NCBI RefSeq assembly: GCF_002920635.1
Contig: NZ_PQSR01000079.1
Coordinates: 1-35,889 of the forward strand
Length of the DNA stretch: 35,889 bases
From: Streptomyces sp. Ru72
GTDB taxonomy: Bacteria; Actinomycetota; Actinomycetes; Streptomycetales; Streptomycetaceae
Direction of reading: 5' to 3'
The notes under the pieces are model-generated. The model was not told the DNA's origin. It was given only the letters and a program-made list of their open reading frames with translations, and did not search any database. This document shows, piece by piece, positions 8,013 to 15,895 of this stretch; position 1 is the first letter of the stretch, and each line of letters begins with the position of its first letter. Both the position numbers and the translations under genes were made by a program.

Positions 8013-9284
8013 ATGACAACGACGGTGGGTGGTCCCTCGTACAGTTCGGCGCTACGCGGACCGGGCAGCATGCGGCAGGCCAACGAATGGGTCGTCCTGG
8101 AGAGGCTGCGGTCGCACGCCCCGGTCTCGGTCCCCGAACTCGCCTCGGACACCGGACTCTCTCGGCCCACCGTGAACCTGGCCCTCGCCCGGTTGGAGGA
8201 GGACGGACTCGTCCGGCAGACCGGACGGCGCACCGGGAACGCCGGTCGGGCCGCCCGGCTGTGGGAGCCCCATGTCGACACCGGCCGGGTGATCAGCGTC
8301 GACGTCGGCGCCCAGTGGGTCCGGCTGGCCCTAGCCGACCTTGGCGGAACCGTGCTCGACCGGCGCCAGGAGCCGTCCCGGGCCCTGAGCGCGACGGATC
8401 TGGTCCACCAGGTCTCCCGGCTGGTGGCCGAACTGCTGGAGAGCAACGAGGTCACCCGGGATCAGCTGCTCAGTACCGTTGTCGGCAGCCCTGGCATCTA
8501 CGATCCCGCGTCCCGTCGGCTGCGCCATGCCTACAACCTGCCCGGCTGGGACCGCCCGACCATCGTGGGCCTGCTCACCGACGAGTTCGGCGACAGCATC
8601 AGGTTCGAGAACGACATCGACCTGGCGGCCTTGGGGGAGCAGGCGGCGGGACTCGGCCGCGGCATCCCCGACTTCGTCTACCTCTCCGTGGGCAGCGGCG
8701 TCGGGATGGGGACGATCACCGGCGGCCGACTGCACCGGGGCGCCCGCGGCGCAGCCGGCGAGATCGCCTTCCTCCTGGTCGGCGACCCCACGCAAGAACC
8801 ACTGGAGGAGGTCAGGCTGCGCGGCGCCTTCGAGAGCGCCGCGGCCGCCGATGCGATCGTCGCTGCCGCTCGGGACGCGGGGATGGGCGACAAGTGCTCG
8901 GTCGAGGACGTCTTCACGGCGGCCCGGGCCGGCCACTCCGTCGCGTCGGCGATCGTGGATCGTGAGGTCGACCTGCTCGCCAGGGCCCTGGTCGCGGTGG
9001 TGGCGTTGATCGATCCGCAGCTCGTCGTCCTCGGCGGCGGGGTCGGCGGTCATGCGGAGTTCCTGCTGGAACCTCTCGGGCGCCGGCTCGCCGAGCTGGT
9101 TCCGCTGCCGCTGCCCGAACTCGCGGTGTCCGCTGTCGGGGAGGACGCCACCGTCATCGGCGGTGTCGCCCAGGCCGTCGACGCGGCCTGGCGTCGAGCC
9201 TTCGGCGCGTGCCAGCGGCGTCGCCAGGAGTCTGAGAACGAGCTCCAAGGCGGCGAACGTTGGCAAGCAGGTGCCTTCAACTGA
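8013..9284 (+). CDS. ROK-family transcriptional repressor (NagC/XylR type)
   Basis: A 423-residue regulator with an N-terminal winged helix-turn-helix (about residues 25-70, VSVPELASDTGLSRPTVNLALARLEEDGLV) and a C-terminal ROK sugar-sensing domain (about 90-390). The ROK domain keeps the FENDIDLAALGE and SVGSGVGMG segments, but the zinc motif CxCGxxGC is missing: after GEIAFLLVGD the sequence has no cysteines. It probably represses the divergent permease-kinase-SIS operon, with the sugar or its phosphate as inducer. An ATG at 8004 abuts the GGGAGG ribosome site, whereas the ATG at 8013 lies 9 bases from it and is preferred. The C-terminal 25 or so residues are charged and may be an extension. 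The AlkZ-like gene starts 55 bases downstream. Confidence 0.85.
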   Translation: MTTTVGGPSYSSALRGPGSMRQANEWVVLERLRSHAPVSVPELASDTGLSRPTVNLALARLEEDGLVRQTGRRTGNAGRAARLWEPHVDTGRVISVDVGAQWVRLALADLGGTVLDRRQEPSRALSATDLVHQVSRLVAELLESNEVTRDQLLSTVVGSPGIYDPASRRLRHAYNLPGWDRPTIVGLLTDEFGDSIRFENDIDLAALGEQAAGLGRGIPDFVYLSVGSGVGMGTITGGRLHRGARGAAGEIAFLLVGDPTQEPLEEVRLRGAFESAAAADAIVAAARDAGMGDKCSVEDVFTAARAGHSVASAIVDREVDLLARALVAVVALIDPQLVVLGGGVGGHAEFLLEPLGRRLAELVPLPLPELAVSAVGEDATVIGGVAQAVDAAWRRAFGACQRRRQESENELQGGERWQAGAFN

Positions 9285-9339
9285 CAGTCCTGTACCCGCG
9301 GTTGCTTCGCGCCAGAGCCGAAGGTGGCATGATCCGGTC

Positions 9340-10479
9340 ATGAGCCTCACCGCGCGACAGCTCGCCCTGGCCATGCTGGACCGTCAGTTCTTGCTCGAGC
9401 GCCGACGCCTCGATGTGGCGGAGGTGGTTCGCCGGGTCTGCGCTCTGCAGGCCCAGGCACCGGCGTCGCCGTACCTGGCGCTATGGAACCGTGTGCAGGA
9501 CTTCGCGCCCGACGAGCTCGACGCAGCGTTTGCGCACGGCCGGATCGTGAAGGCAACCCTCATGCGGATCACGCTGCACGTCGTCCATGCCGAGGACTAC
9601 GAGCCTTACCGCGCTGCCATGCTGAGCACTCTGCGGGCGTCACGAATTCACGACCGCCGGTTCACCGCAACAGGGCTGACCGCCAACGATGCTGACGCGT
9701 TGCTGCCAGAACTCGCGGGGTTCCTGGAGCAGCCCCGCACCGGCGCCCAGGTGGAGGACAAGGTCACAGGGAGGCACGGCGAGCACGCACACCGCGTGTG
9801 GTGGGCGCTACGTACGTTCGCGCCACTGCATCATGCGCCGACCGGCGGCCCGTGGTCGTTCACACAGCCGAACTCCTACCGTGCCTCATGGGCGGCCGCT
9901 GCGGCCGCGCCGCAGGAAGCCGACGCTGGGGTCCAGCGCCTGCTGGTCGGCTACCTGCGCGCGTTCGGGCCCGCGTCGGCCCAGGACTTCGCCCGGTTCA
10001 CCCTGCTGACACGCGCCGCGACAACCAAAGCGCTGCATGAGCTCGGCGACCAGGTGGTACGGGTGCCAGGCCCCGGCCGCGCCGTGCTGTTCGACCTGGC
10101 CGACGCCACCGTGCCCGCCGATGACATCCCGGCGCCGCCGAGATTGCTGCCGATGTGGGACAGCACGCTGCTTGCTCACGCCGTCCCCGGGCGACTCATG
10201 CCCCCGGAGTACCGACCCCTGGTTGTCCGGCGTAACGGCGATGTGCTGCCTTGCCTGCTCGTCGACGGGCAGGTCGTCGGAGTATGGCGCGCAGTCGACG
10301 GCGGGCTGGAACTGACCGCCTTCCGCAGGCTCGGCAAGGTTGCGTGGCGAGGTCTGACCGAGGAGGCGGAAAAGCTGTCAGTGCTGCTCACCGACCGCGA
10401 TCCAGCTGTCTACCGGAGATATGGACACTGGTGGGACAAGGGGTTTCCCGATGTCGAGAGGGTGATCGTCAAGGGCTGA
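9340..10479 (+). CDS. AlkZ-like DNA glycosylase (winged helix DNA-binding domain protein)
   Basis: A 379-residue member of the HTH_42 family, which includes AlkZ, the glycosylase that unhooks azinomycin B crosslinks, and E. coli YcaQ. Members are built of tandem winged helices and remove alkylated bases. The catalytic motif is present as Q37-A-Q39 in CALQAQAP, the QxQ form seen in AlkZ-like proteins rather than the QxD form of the YcaQ group. The C-terminal part (LLPMWDSTLLAHAV, then VVRRNGDVLPCLLVDGQVVGVW) is also typical. The ATG at 9340 follows closely after the ROK repressor, so read-through from it is possible. No toxin-biosynthesis genes are nearby, which fits the many AlkZ homologues that are not part of resistance clusters. 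Confidence 0.82.
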   Translation: MSLTARQLALAMLDRQFLLERRRLDVAEVVRRVCALQAQAPASPYLALWNRVQDFAPDELDAAFAHGRIVKATLMRITLHVVHAEDYEPYRAAMLSTLRASRIHDRRFTATGLTANDADALLPELAGFLEQPRTGAQVEDKVTGRHGEHAHRVWWALRTFAPLHHAPTGGPWSFTQPNSYRASWAAAAAAPQEADAGVQRLLVGYLRAFGPASAQDFARFTLLTRAATTKALHELGDQVVRVPGPGRAVLFDLADATVPADDIPAPPRLLPMWDSTLLAHAVPGRLMPPEYRPLVVRRNGDVLPCLLVDGQVVGVWRAVDGGLELTAFRRLGKVAWRGLTEEAEKLSVLLTDRDPAVYRRYGHWWDKGFPDVERVIVKG

Positions 10480-10690
10480 CCGCGCCTGGCGAGCACGGCC
10501 GTTCGGTGGCTTTGAAAGCCGCGAGGTAGCCGGCGCAGCTGTCCTGGGCGAGCGCCGCCCACTGATTCGCAGTGTTCCTGTGGACGCCGAAGAGGTCGCT
10601 GACGGTGATCGGCGGTGGTTCCCCGGCCATGCCGAACAGGGTCGTGCCGGTCGCTGCCAGACCCCGGCTTGGAAGGTCTGCTGGAGTGTG
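10469..10690 (-). pseudogene. C-terminal scrap of a site-specific integrase
   Basis: Read leftward, the frame ending at TGA 10471-10469 gives GLAATGTTLFGMAGEPPP, then a helix-turn-helix-like tail (VSDLFGVHRNTANQWAALA) and SCAGYLAAF. This layout resembles the C-terminal tail of tyrosine-recombinase-like integrases of Streptomyces plasmids. The catalytic domain is missing and the end overlaps the AlkZ-like gene by 11 bases on the other strand. The family assignment is from memory of similar tails and is moderate at best. Confidence 0.4.
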
Positions 10691-10744
10691 GGTCCGTCAC
10701 CGTTGCTGCCGATACTCGCGCGGCAGCAACGGAGCACTCAGGGT

Positions 10745-10934
10745 TCAGCGCTGGGCATCAGCCGGGGCGTTAAACGTGATCCAGGTATCGGGTGGCAGGT
10801 CTGGGCGACCGGCTGCGGGCCTGCGTTCCTCAGTCCACGCGTCGCCGGCGATCGCGGTGGCAACGCGACGCCAGAATGCGACTGCGGCGACGTTCCTCTC
10901 CTGGAAGGCGACTTCCCATGGCCCCGGGTGTTTC
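10745..10934 (-). pseudogene. C-terminal fragment of a GNAT acetyltransferase
   Basis: The leftward frame reads GPWEVAFQERNVAAVAFWRR, then a Trp- and Pro-rich end (PDLPPDTWITFNA) before TGA. The WEV...N..A..FWRR pattern is the last strand-helix unit of many GNAT acetyltransferases. The acetyl-CoA binding loop and the N-terminal two thirds are absent, so this is a remnant. Confidence 0.55.
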
Positions 10935-10958
10935 GGTCCGTGCCGGTGAGAGCCTCGG

Positions 10959-11195
10959 TCAGGTGGCGGCGACTGGGCCTGGATCCACATCGGCACCGGC
11001 GGGCACCGCTATCTGCTGATCCGTCACGCTGACCGTCCCGGAGATTTGCCACCTACTTCCCGTCGCCTTCGCCCCACCGGCCAAGTCCTCGACCAGGCTG
11101 CTGTACTGGTCGATCTGGCGCAGACGCCACCAGACAACAGCCCGACGCAGCCACCACCGGCGACGATCCGCCAACGGATCGGCTGGATAGATCAC
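10959..11195 (-). CDS. Possible small protein of unknown function
   Basis: A 78-residue leftward frame starting at ATG 11195, with a basic Trp/Arg-rich N-terminal half (RRRWWLRRAVVWWRLRQIDQ) and a Thr/Ser/Val-rich end. I recognise no family and see no clear ribosome site. It lies in a stretch of gene fragments and may itself be a remnant. Confidence 0.25.
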   Translation of the reverse strand: MIYPADPLADRRRWWLRRAVVWWRLRQIDQYSSLVEDLAGGAKATGSRWQISGTVSVTDQQIAVPAGADVDPGPVAAT

Positions 11196-11289
11196 GAAAC
11201 CGCACTGGAGTACCAGAGCTTGTCCGGCCGATCACGGTGGACTCAGCCGGTGAAGGGAGCCAACGCGCTGCCGCGTAAGCTCCGCGAAT

Positions 11290-12087
11290 ATGGATCACGT
11301 CACCCCGCCCTCCAGTTCGTTGCCGGTTTTGGCTGGCGGTGAGCCTGGCGAGAAGACGGCCCCGCTACTGCGCCGGTTGCGTGTTGCCGTTTCGCGGCGG
11401 AATGCCGCAAATCTTCCTATGCCAGCCTCGATGATGCAGTGGCTGGATGAAGAGATGGACGCTTTCGTCGACGACTCAGAGTTGCTCGGCGAGCTCTTCG
11501 ATCAGTTGCTTCATGCCCACGCACTGGACACTGCCACTGCCGGTATGGCGGTGCTTCTCGCGGACGTGGTCAAGGACGGTCAAGCCGCTGCGGCCGTTCG
11601 TGCCGCACTGACGGTGACACTGGCCGAAGCGGCGACAGCCGCGCTGCGCGATGAGGCGCTGGATCCGCAGGGCTTCGTCAATGCCGAGGCTGTGCTGCAG
11701 CAGCAGACCGCCAGTCAGCGAGCGGTCCGGCAAGCCGTGCGAGGCATGGCTCTGCGCCTGTATGCGCAGTGGGACGATGAGCCTGAAGTGATGCAGTTCG
11801 CGCTTGCCGTGCTTGCGGCTGCCTGCGCCGGGACCGATGTCATCCCGCGGATCGCAGACCTGGCTGCTGTGTGGCCGGAGAGCCCTCGGGCGGCCACCTT
11901 GGCGTTGGCCTGTGCTCTGGCTGCTGACAGCGAGGAGGCGATCGCGGAAGCCCTTGGGAAGGTCGTCAGACATCCGGACTACAACCCTGATGCGCAGGGG
12001 GATCTTGAGGCTCCTTTGCAAAGCCAGGGACTGAGCCTCCTGATCGACCTCGCGCAACAGGAGATCGGACCTCTGGTCTTCCACTGA
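11290..12087 (+). CDS. Hypothetical alpha-helical protein
   Basis: A 265-residue protein I do not recognise. It is Ala/Leu-rich and predicted to be nearly all helical (VRAALTVTLAEAATAALRD and similar), with no signal peptide or membrane segment, so it is probably cytoplasmic. The ATG at 11290 lacks a good ribosome site; the first 40 or so residues may not be original, and an in-frame ATG at 11419 is an alternative. Its G+C content is lower than that of its neighbours, suggesting transfer. The stop lies about 10 bases before the break point of an IS5-type fragment, so the C-terminus may have been altered by that event. Confidence 0.55.
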   Translation: MDHVTPPSSSLPVLAGGEPGEKTAPLLRRLRVAVSRRNAANLPMPASMMQWLDEEMDAFVDDSELLGELFDQLLHAHALDTATAGMAVLLADVVKDGQAAAAVRAALTVTLAEAATAALRDEALDPQGFVNAEAVLQQQTASQRAVRQAVRGMALRLYAQWDDEPEVMQFALAVLAAACAGTDVIPRIADLAAVWPESPRAATLALACALAADSEEAIAEALGKVVRHPDYNPDAQGDLEAPLQSQGLSLLIDLAQQEIGPLVFH

Positions 12088-12097
12088 GGCACGGATC

Positions 12098-12386
12098 GAC
12101 TCGATCTCGCCTGCGGCGTCGGCCTCGGCCTGGATCTGCTGGAGCAGACGCTCCCAGGTTCCGTCGGCCGACCACAGCCGGTGGCGTTCACAGACGGTCT
12201 TCCAGGGCCCGAACGGTTCAGGCAGGTCACGCCACTGCACGCCGGTCCGCACCCGGTGCAGAATCCCGTCGATCACCTGCCGATGGTCCCGCACCTGCCA
12301 CAACGCCTGTTACTGACGGGCGAGAACGGCCGCAGTCGTTCCCACTGCGCATCACTGAGATCACCCCAGGAGATAACCCGCTCCAT
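12098..12386 (-). pseudogene. IS5-type transposase, N-terminal fragment with a frameshift
   Basis: From ATG 12386 the leftward frame gives MERVISWGDLSDAQWERLRP and then, after a one-base loss in the codons for GRWRD (TGCGG where TGGCGG is expected), continues in another frame as DHRQVIDGILHRVRTGVQWR, LPEPFGPWKTV and RHRLWSADGTWERLLQQ. This is the start of the IS5-type transposases common in Streptomyces. The match ends near 12098, just beside the stop of the hypothetical gene, so the catalytic domain is gone and the element is dead. Confidence 0.75.
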
Positions 12387-12441
12387 GACAGGAAGAACGA
12401 CCCGGACACACGCCGGTCACAAGACGCACGAACACTGATCC

Positions 12442-12915
12442 CTATTCCGTGACGAACGGCGCGTATCCAACCGGGACCTCGCTCACCTGAAGGTCGGAGA
12501 AGAGCAAGGTCAGGTTGTGCGCGTTGGTCTCAATGCGTACCTCGTGGAAGTCGATACCGAGGGCGTTCGACCAGCGTCGCGTGGCCTCGGACTCGGGGAG
12601 AAGCTTGGCTCCCGGGTAAAGGCAGTGCCACTTCATGCCCCAGACGTACCCGTCGAGGTCGGCACCAGTTTCGTGGTCGATGAGCCGGTCGTCCAAAGAG
12701 ATCCGCCAGGTCTCCGCCGGCACGGACGTCTCGCACCGCGCCTCAACGCAGTACCTGAACAGATACCGCAGATGGGCCGGCGCGATGCCGGTACGAGGAT
12801 CAGCCGTCGCGTAGACGATGACCTCGTAGTCGCGCATGTAGTTGGTGTATCCGTGGTGCACGACAGCGTGATCGAAGGTCTCAGCCAGCATCTGTTCAAG
12901 TACGGCAGCATCCAT
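12442..12915 (-). CDS. Conserved hypothetical protein (possibly YxiG-like)
   Basis: A 157-residue soluble protein. Its FDHAVVHHGYTNYMRDYEVI and DGYVWGMKW segments match, as far as I recall, a family of uncharacterised actinobacterial proteins annotated as YxiG-like. No catalytic motif, signal peptide or membrane segment is visible. The ATG at 12915 follows GAAGGG at a good distance. It stands alone, between the dead IS5-type fragment and the Nudix gene on the opposite strand. Function unknown. Confidence 0.7.
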   Translation of the reverse strand: MDAAVLEQMLAETFDHAVVHHGYTNYMRDYEVIVYATADPRTGIAPAHLRYLFRYCVEARCETSVPAETWRISLDDRLIDHETGADLDGYVWGMKWHCLYPGAKLLPESEATRRWSNALGIDFHEVRIETNAHNLTLLFSDLQVSEVPVGYAPFVTE

Positions 12916-13123
12916 GCCGCCCTTCTACCTCACTCGGCGATACCTTCGGCAACGAGATTCACGAGTGTCAGGCGCGGTTGCGTAAGAGATCGCCCGGACA
13001 AGTCCTAGTCCTACCGCTTGGCCCACACCAAAGCCCAGGATCGGAAAGCCGCCGCCGGCTAGGGTGCCTTCTCGACTTGGGCCATCTCTCGTGACCGGGG
13101 CGTGCAGCCATTACGCTGCGGGA

Positions 13124-13570
13124 ATGCAGGAGTTGACGTTACGGGTCCGAGTGGCCGCCTATGTGCTGCGACGCCGCGCGGGACGGCCGGTGGAGCTGCT
13201 GGTATTCGACCACGACGCGGACTTGCCGCCCGGCACGCATGTCCCGGCAGGGGGTGTGGCACCGGGGGAGTCACTGGAAGAGGCAGTGCTGCGGGAAGTG
13301 GCAGAGGAGTGCGGGCTGGCATGCGTCCGGGTGGTGCGTTCCGTCGCTGAGGAGCGCACGCCGCACCCGATCCGCCACTTCCCTCGCCACACCACCTTCT
13401 TCGAACTGGCAGTGGCCGCCGACGCAGATGTCCCGGATGCGTGGGACCACCGTGTGACGGGCGCAGGCCGTGACAACGGCATGACGTTCCATTGCCGTTT
13501 TGAGCCGCTGCCCCTGGCCTTCTCCCTGGCAGACGGCCAGGACGCCTGGCTGGACCGTCTGGAGGGATGA
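13124..13570 (+). CDS. Nudix hydrolase
   Basis: A 148-residue single-domain hydrolase. The Nudix box GX5EX7REUXEEXGU is complete in two adjoining pieces, GGVAPGESLEEAV and LREVAEECGL, so it should bind Mg2+ and cleave a nucleoside diphosphate linked to another moiety. The substrate cannot be told from sequence. The ATG at 13124 is taken because the preceding codons in frame do not match the fold; the ribosome site is weak. The gene is monocistronic, facing away from the YxiG-like gene, with about 200 bases between them. Confidence 0.85.
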   Translation: MQELTLRVRVAAYVLRRRAGRPVELLVFDHDADLPPGTHVPAGGVAPGESLEEAVLREVAEECGLACVRVVRSVAEERTPHPIRHFPRHTTFFELAVAADADVPDAWDHRVTGAGRDNGMTFHCRFEPLPLAFSLADGQDAWLDRLEG

Positions 13571-13658
13571 GCCGCACCGTCCAGACGGCCCACGGCTCCA
13601 TTCCGAACCACTGGCCCGCGGCGCGTTCCACCAAGTCGCGGTCCAGGCCAGAGTGACA

Positions 13659-14030
13659 TCAATTCACACTGACATTGATCATGCGACACCCGCGCGGGCC
13701 GCTCCCGAACTCACCGCGTGCCTCGGGCGCTCGGTGACCCGAAGGGGTCGTCCAGCCGGTCAGGTGCCGCAGTTCGCTCTCGTACGGCTCTGCGGGGTCG
13801 AGGCCCATGCCGGTGAAGTGGTCTGCCGGCTCCAGGGACAGCAGTCCATGCAGGCGGGACCAGAAGAGCAGGGCGCGGCGCAGCGCGGCCGGGGTGCGGG
13901 ATGGCCGGCCGCCCACTGCCGGTGCTCGGCGAGGTGGGCCTCGAGACGGGCATCGTCCGGGGTGTCCGCGGCGGCGCCGAGAAGGAGGAGGGGGTGGCGG
14001 GGGGCGCGCTCGCCGGTGTTGCGTGTCGTC
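13659..14030 (-). pseudogene. TetR-family regulator, frameshifted C-terminal fragment
   Basis: Two leftward frames join into one TetR ligand-binding domain: HPLLLLGAAADTPDDARLE and AHLAEHRQWAAGHP in one frame, then PAALRRALLFWSRLHGLL and GMGLDPAEPYESELRHL in another. The switch is near 13895, where one base is lost or gained. The DNA-binding domain is absent because the MarR gene lies where it would be. The LLFWSRLHG...SLE pattern is characteristic of TetR/AcrR C-terminal domains. Confidence 0.6.
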
Positions 14031-14088
14031 GCCGCTGCGCCGGACCGTCGTCCGGATCGCGGTGGCCGGGTGCTTGCCGTCGTGAAGG

Positions 14089-14550
14089 TCATTCCTCCAG
14101 GGCTGTCGCCATGCGTTCGAGGTCGGTGAGGAGCGCTGTCAGGTGCTGTGGCGGGATCGCTGCGACCATGCGCTGTTCGATGGCGTAGACGGCGGTCTGG
14201 ACCGCGGCCAGGCGTGCGCGGCCCGCTTCGGTGAGGTGGGCGGGCCGGGCGCGGCCGTGTGCGGCGGTGGCGGGCCGGGTGATCAGTCCTGCCTCCTGCA
14301 GGCCCTGCAGGACGACGTTTCCGGACTGCCGGGTGACGAAGGTTGCGCGGGCGAGGTCGGCGTTGGACATCCCGGGGTGCAGGGCCAGGAGTTCGAGTGT
14401 GGCGTACTGCGGCACGGTCAGTCCGTGTTCGCGCAGGGTCTTGTCCATGGCGCCGCGCAGGGCGGCCTGGGCGCGTTTGAGGAGGTACCCCACGTGTCGG
14501 GTGACGTCCTTCGTGAGGCGGGGCGGCTCGGCCGGCAGGTTCTCCGTCAT
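14089..14550 (-). CDS. MarR-family transcriptional regulator
   Basis: A 153-residue winged-helix regulator. The order is typical: dimerisation helix (VGYLLKRAQAALRGAMDKTL), winged helix (LTVPQYATLELLALHPGMSN through VTRQSGNVVLQGLQEAGLI), and C-terminal dimerisation helices. The frame is open further upstream, but the ATG at 14550 gives the normal MarR length. It is divergent from the VOC gene, and two identical palindromes lie between them, one overlapping this ATG, so it very likely represses itself and the VOC gene. The ribosome site is poor, and the start may be close to leaderless. Confidence 0.87.
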   Translation of the reverse strand: MTENLPAEPPRLTKDVTRHVGYLLKRAQAALRGAMDKTLREHGLTVPQYATLELLALHPGMSNADLARATFVTRQSGNVVLQGLQEAGLITRPATAAHGRARPAHLTEAGRARLAAVQTAVYAIEQRMVAAIPPQHLTALLTDLERMATALEE

Positions 14551-14611
14551 GTCAGCATTTTGACATAGCCGTTTCGGCGCCCTAGTCTCACCCATGTCAA
14601 AGTCCTGACAT
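14549..14611. promoter_or_regulatory. Twin MarR operators, ATGTCA-N6-TGACAT
   Basis: Two perfect copies of the same palindrome lie between the divergent genes: ATGTCA 14549-14554 with TGACAT 14561-14566, and ATGTCA 14594-14599 with TGACAT 14606-14611. The spacers differ (GCATTT and AAGTCC), while arms and spacing are identical, which points to a protein site rather than an RNA feature. Centres are 45 bases apart. The first copy overlaps the MarR start codon, and the second ends 18 bases before the VOC start. Confidence 0.7.
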
Positions 14612-14629
14612 AGAGAATCGAGAAAGATC

Positions 14630-15001
14630 ATGTCTGTCACCCTCAACGGCCCCGACTTCGTCGCCCTGCAAGTGCGCGATGTGGACGCGGCAGCTGCCTT
14701 CTGCGAACAGCACCTGGGCTTGCGCCGGGCCGCGGTCTCGCCGCCCCACGCGGTCGTGTTCGACACCGAACCGACTCCGTTCGCCGTCCGCGAGCTTCTC
14801 CCGGGCATCGACCTCGCCGACGCCGCCCGGCCTGGACTCGGCGTGGTGCTCTGGTTCCAGACCTCGGATGCCCACAAGCTCCACGACCAGCTCACCGCCG
14901 CAGGTATCAAGATCCTCACAGCGATGGCGGACAGCCCCTTCGGGCCGACGTTCTCCTTCGAGGGCCCGGAGGGCTACACACTCACCGCGCACGGAGGCTG
15001 A
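14630..15001 (+). CDS. VOC/glyoxalase-family protein
   Basis: A 123-residue protein of the vicinal-oxygen-chelate fold, with paired beta-alpha-beta-beta-beta units (VALQVRDVDAAAAFCEQHLG at the start, SFEGPEGYTLTAHGG at the end). Members include glyoxalases, extradiol dioxygenases and bleomycin-type binding proteins; the substrate here is unknown. The divergent MarR gene and shared operators suggest induction by a small toxic compound and a role in detoxification or binding. The ATG at 14630 follows GAGAAAG. Confidence 0.8.
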   Translation: MSVTLNGPDFVALQVRDVDAAAAFCEQHLGLRRAAVSPPHAVVFDTEPTPFAVRELLPGIDLADAARPGLGVVLWFQTSDAHKLHDQLTAAGIKILTAMADSPFGPTFSFEGPEGYTLTAHGG

Positions 15002-15010
15002 CCGACCGCT

Positions 15011-15895
15011 GTCGCCCTCGCCCCCGTTCGGCCCTTCTCGCTCGCCTCCAGCATCCGGTTCCTGGAGGGCTTCACCCCGGCGGGCCACGACCGCGCGGCG
15101 GACGGGATCCTCCGCCTGGCCTTCTCCGCCGGCGAGGCGACATCCGTGGTCGCAGCCGGGGCCCGGCCGGAGCGGAGCCGGGGCCGACGGCGGCACGGGC
15201 ACGCCGCGGGCCGAACTCACCGTCCATCTCCCCGCTCCGGGCCCTGGGAATGCGATGACTGCCGGGTCCGCGGCCGGCAATGCGGTGCGGGCCCAGCTTG
15301 CCCGCATCCTCTTTCCTCGACGTCGACGCCACCGGATTGCCTGCCCTCGCCGCGGACCCCGTGGTGGCCGGGCTCATTGCGGGCCACCCGGGGCTGCGCC
15401 CGGTGTCCTTGCACTCGCCCCACGAAGCCGCCGCGTGGGCCATCGCCGGCAACCGCCACCGCATGACACAGGCGGCCCGCCGTCACGGCCCGCATCGCCC
15501 ACGTGCGCAGACATCGCAACCGCATTGCAGGCCGGACCCTGTACGCATTCCCCGCCCTGCAGCCCTGCGCGCCGTCACCCATGTGCCCGGCCTGAGCGAC
15601 ATCAAGCCCAAGCGGCTGCACGCGCTGGCCGAAGCAGCCCTCGGCGGGCAGTTCGACGCACCCCGCCTGCGCGCTCTGCCCGGCATCGGTCCCTTCTGTG
15701 CCGAGCTCGTCCTCATCCGGGGAGCAGGACACCTCGACGTCTTCCCCCGCCGTGAACCGCGCGTCCACCAAGCCATCGCCACCGCATACGGGCTCGGCAC
15801 CTCAGCCGCCGCCGATGTCACGCGACTGGCCGGGATCGCCGACCGGGGAAGCCCTACCGCAGTTGGGCCGCTTTCCTGCTGCCGTGTCAGCGCCC
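15011..15895 (+). pseudogene. AlkA-type DNA-3-methyladenine glycosylase, multiply frameshifted
   Basis: Pieces of one protein are readable in changing frames: VRPFSLASSIRFLEGFTPAG (from about 15026), GGTGTPRAELTVHLP, LDVDATGLPALAADPVVAGL, ARIAHVRRH with AGRTLYAFPA, ALRAVTHVPGLSDIKPKRL, RALPGIGPFCAELVLIRGAG with HQAIATAYGLG, and SPYRSWAAFLL near the end. This is the HhH-GPD base-excision glycosylase type. At least five frame changes are needed. A stretch of about a dozen residues between two similar RALP/RTLP segments also appears to be missing, and no start codon is evident after the VOC stop. The gene cannot make a working protein unless many of the changes are sequencing errors. Confidence 0.75.

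Noticed and set aside
5468..8455. A single leftward frame of 995 codons covering kinase, permease and part of the repressor
   Set aside because: Only its last 326 codons match a family (ROK). The rest is the out-of-frame shadow of the permease and repressor genes, Arg/Pro-rich and without family features.
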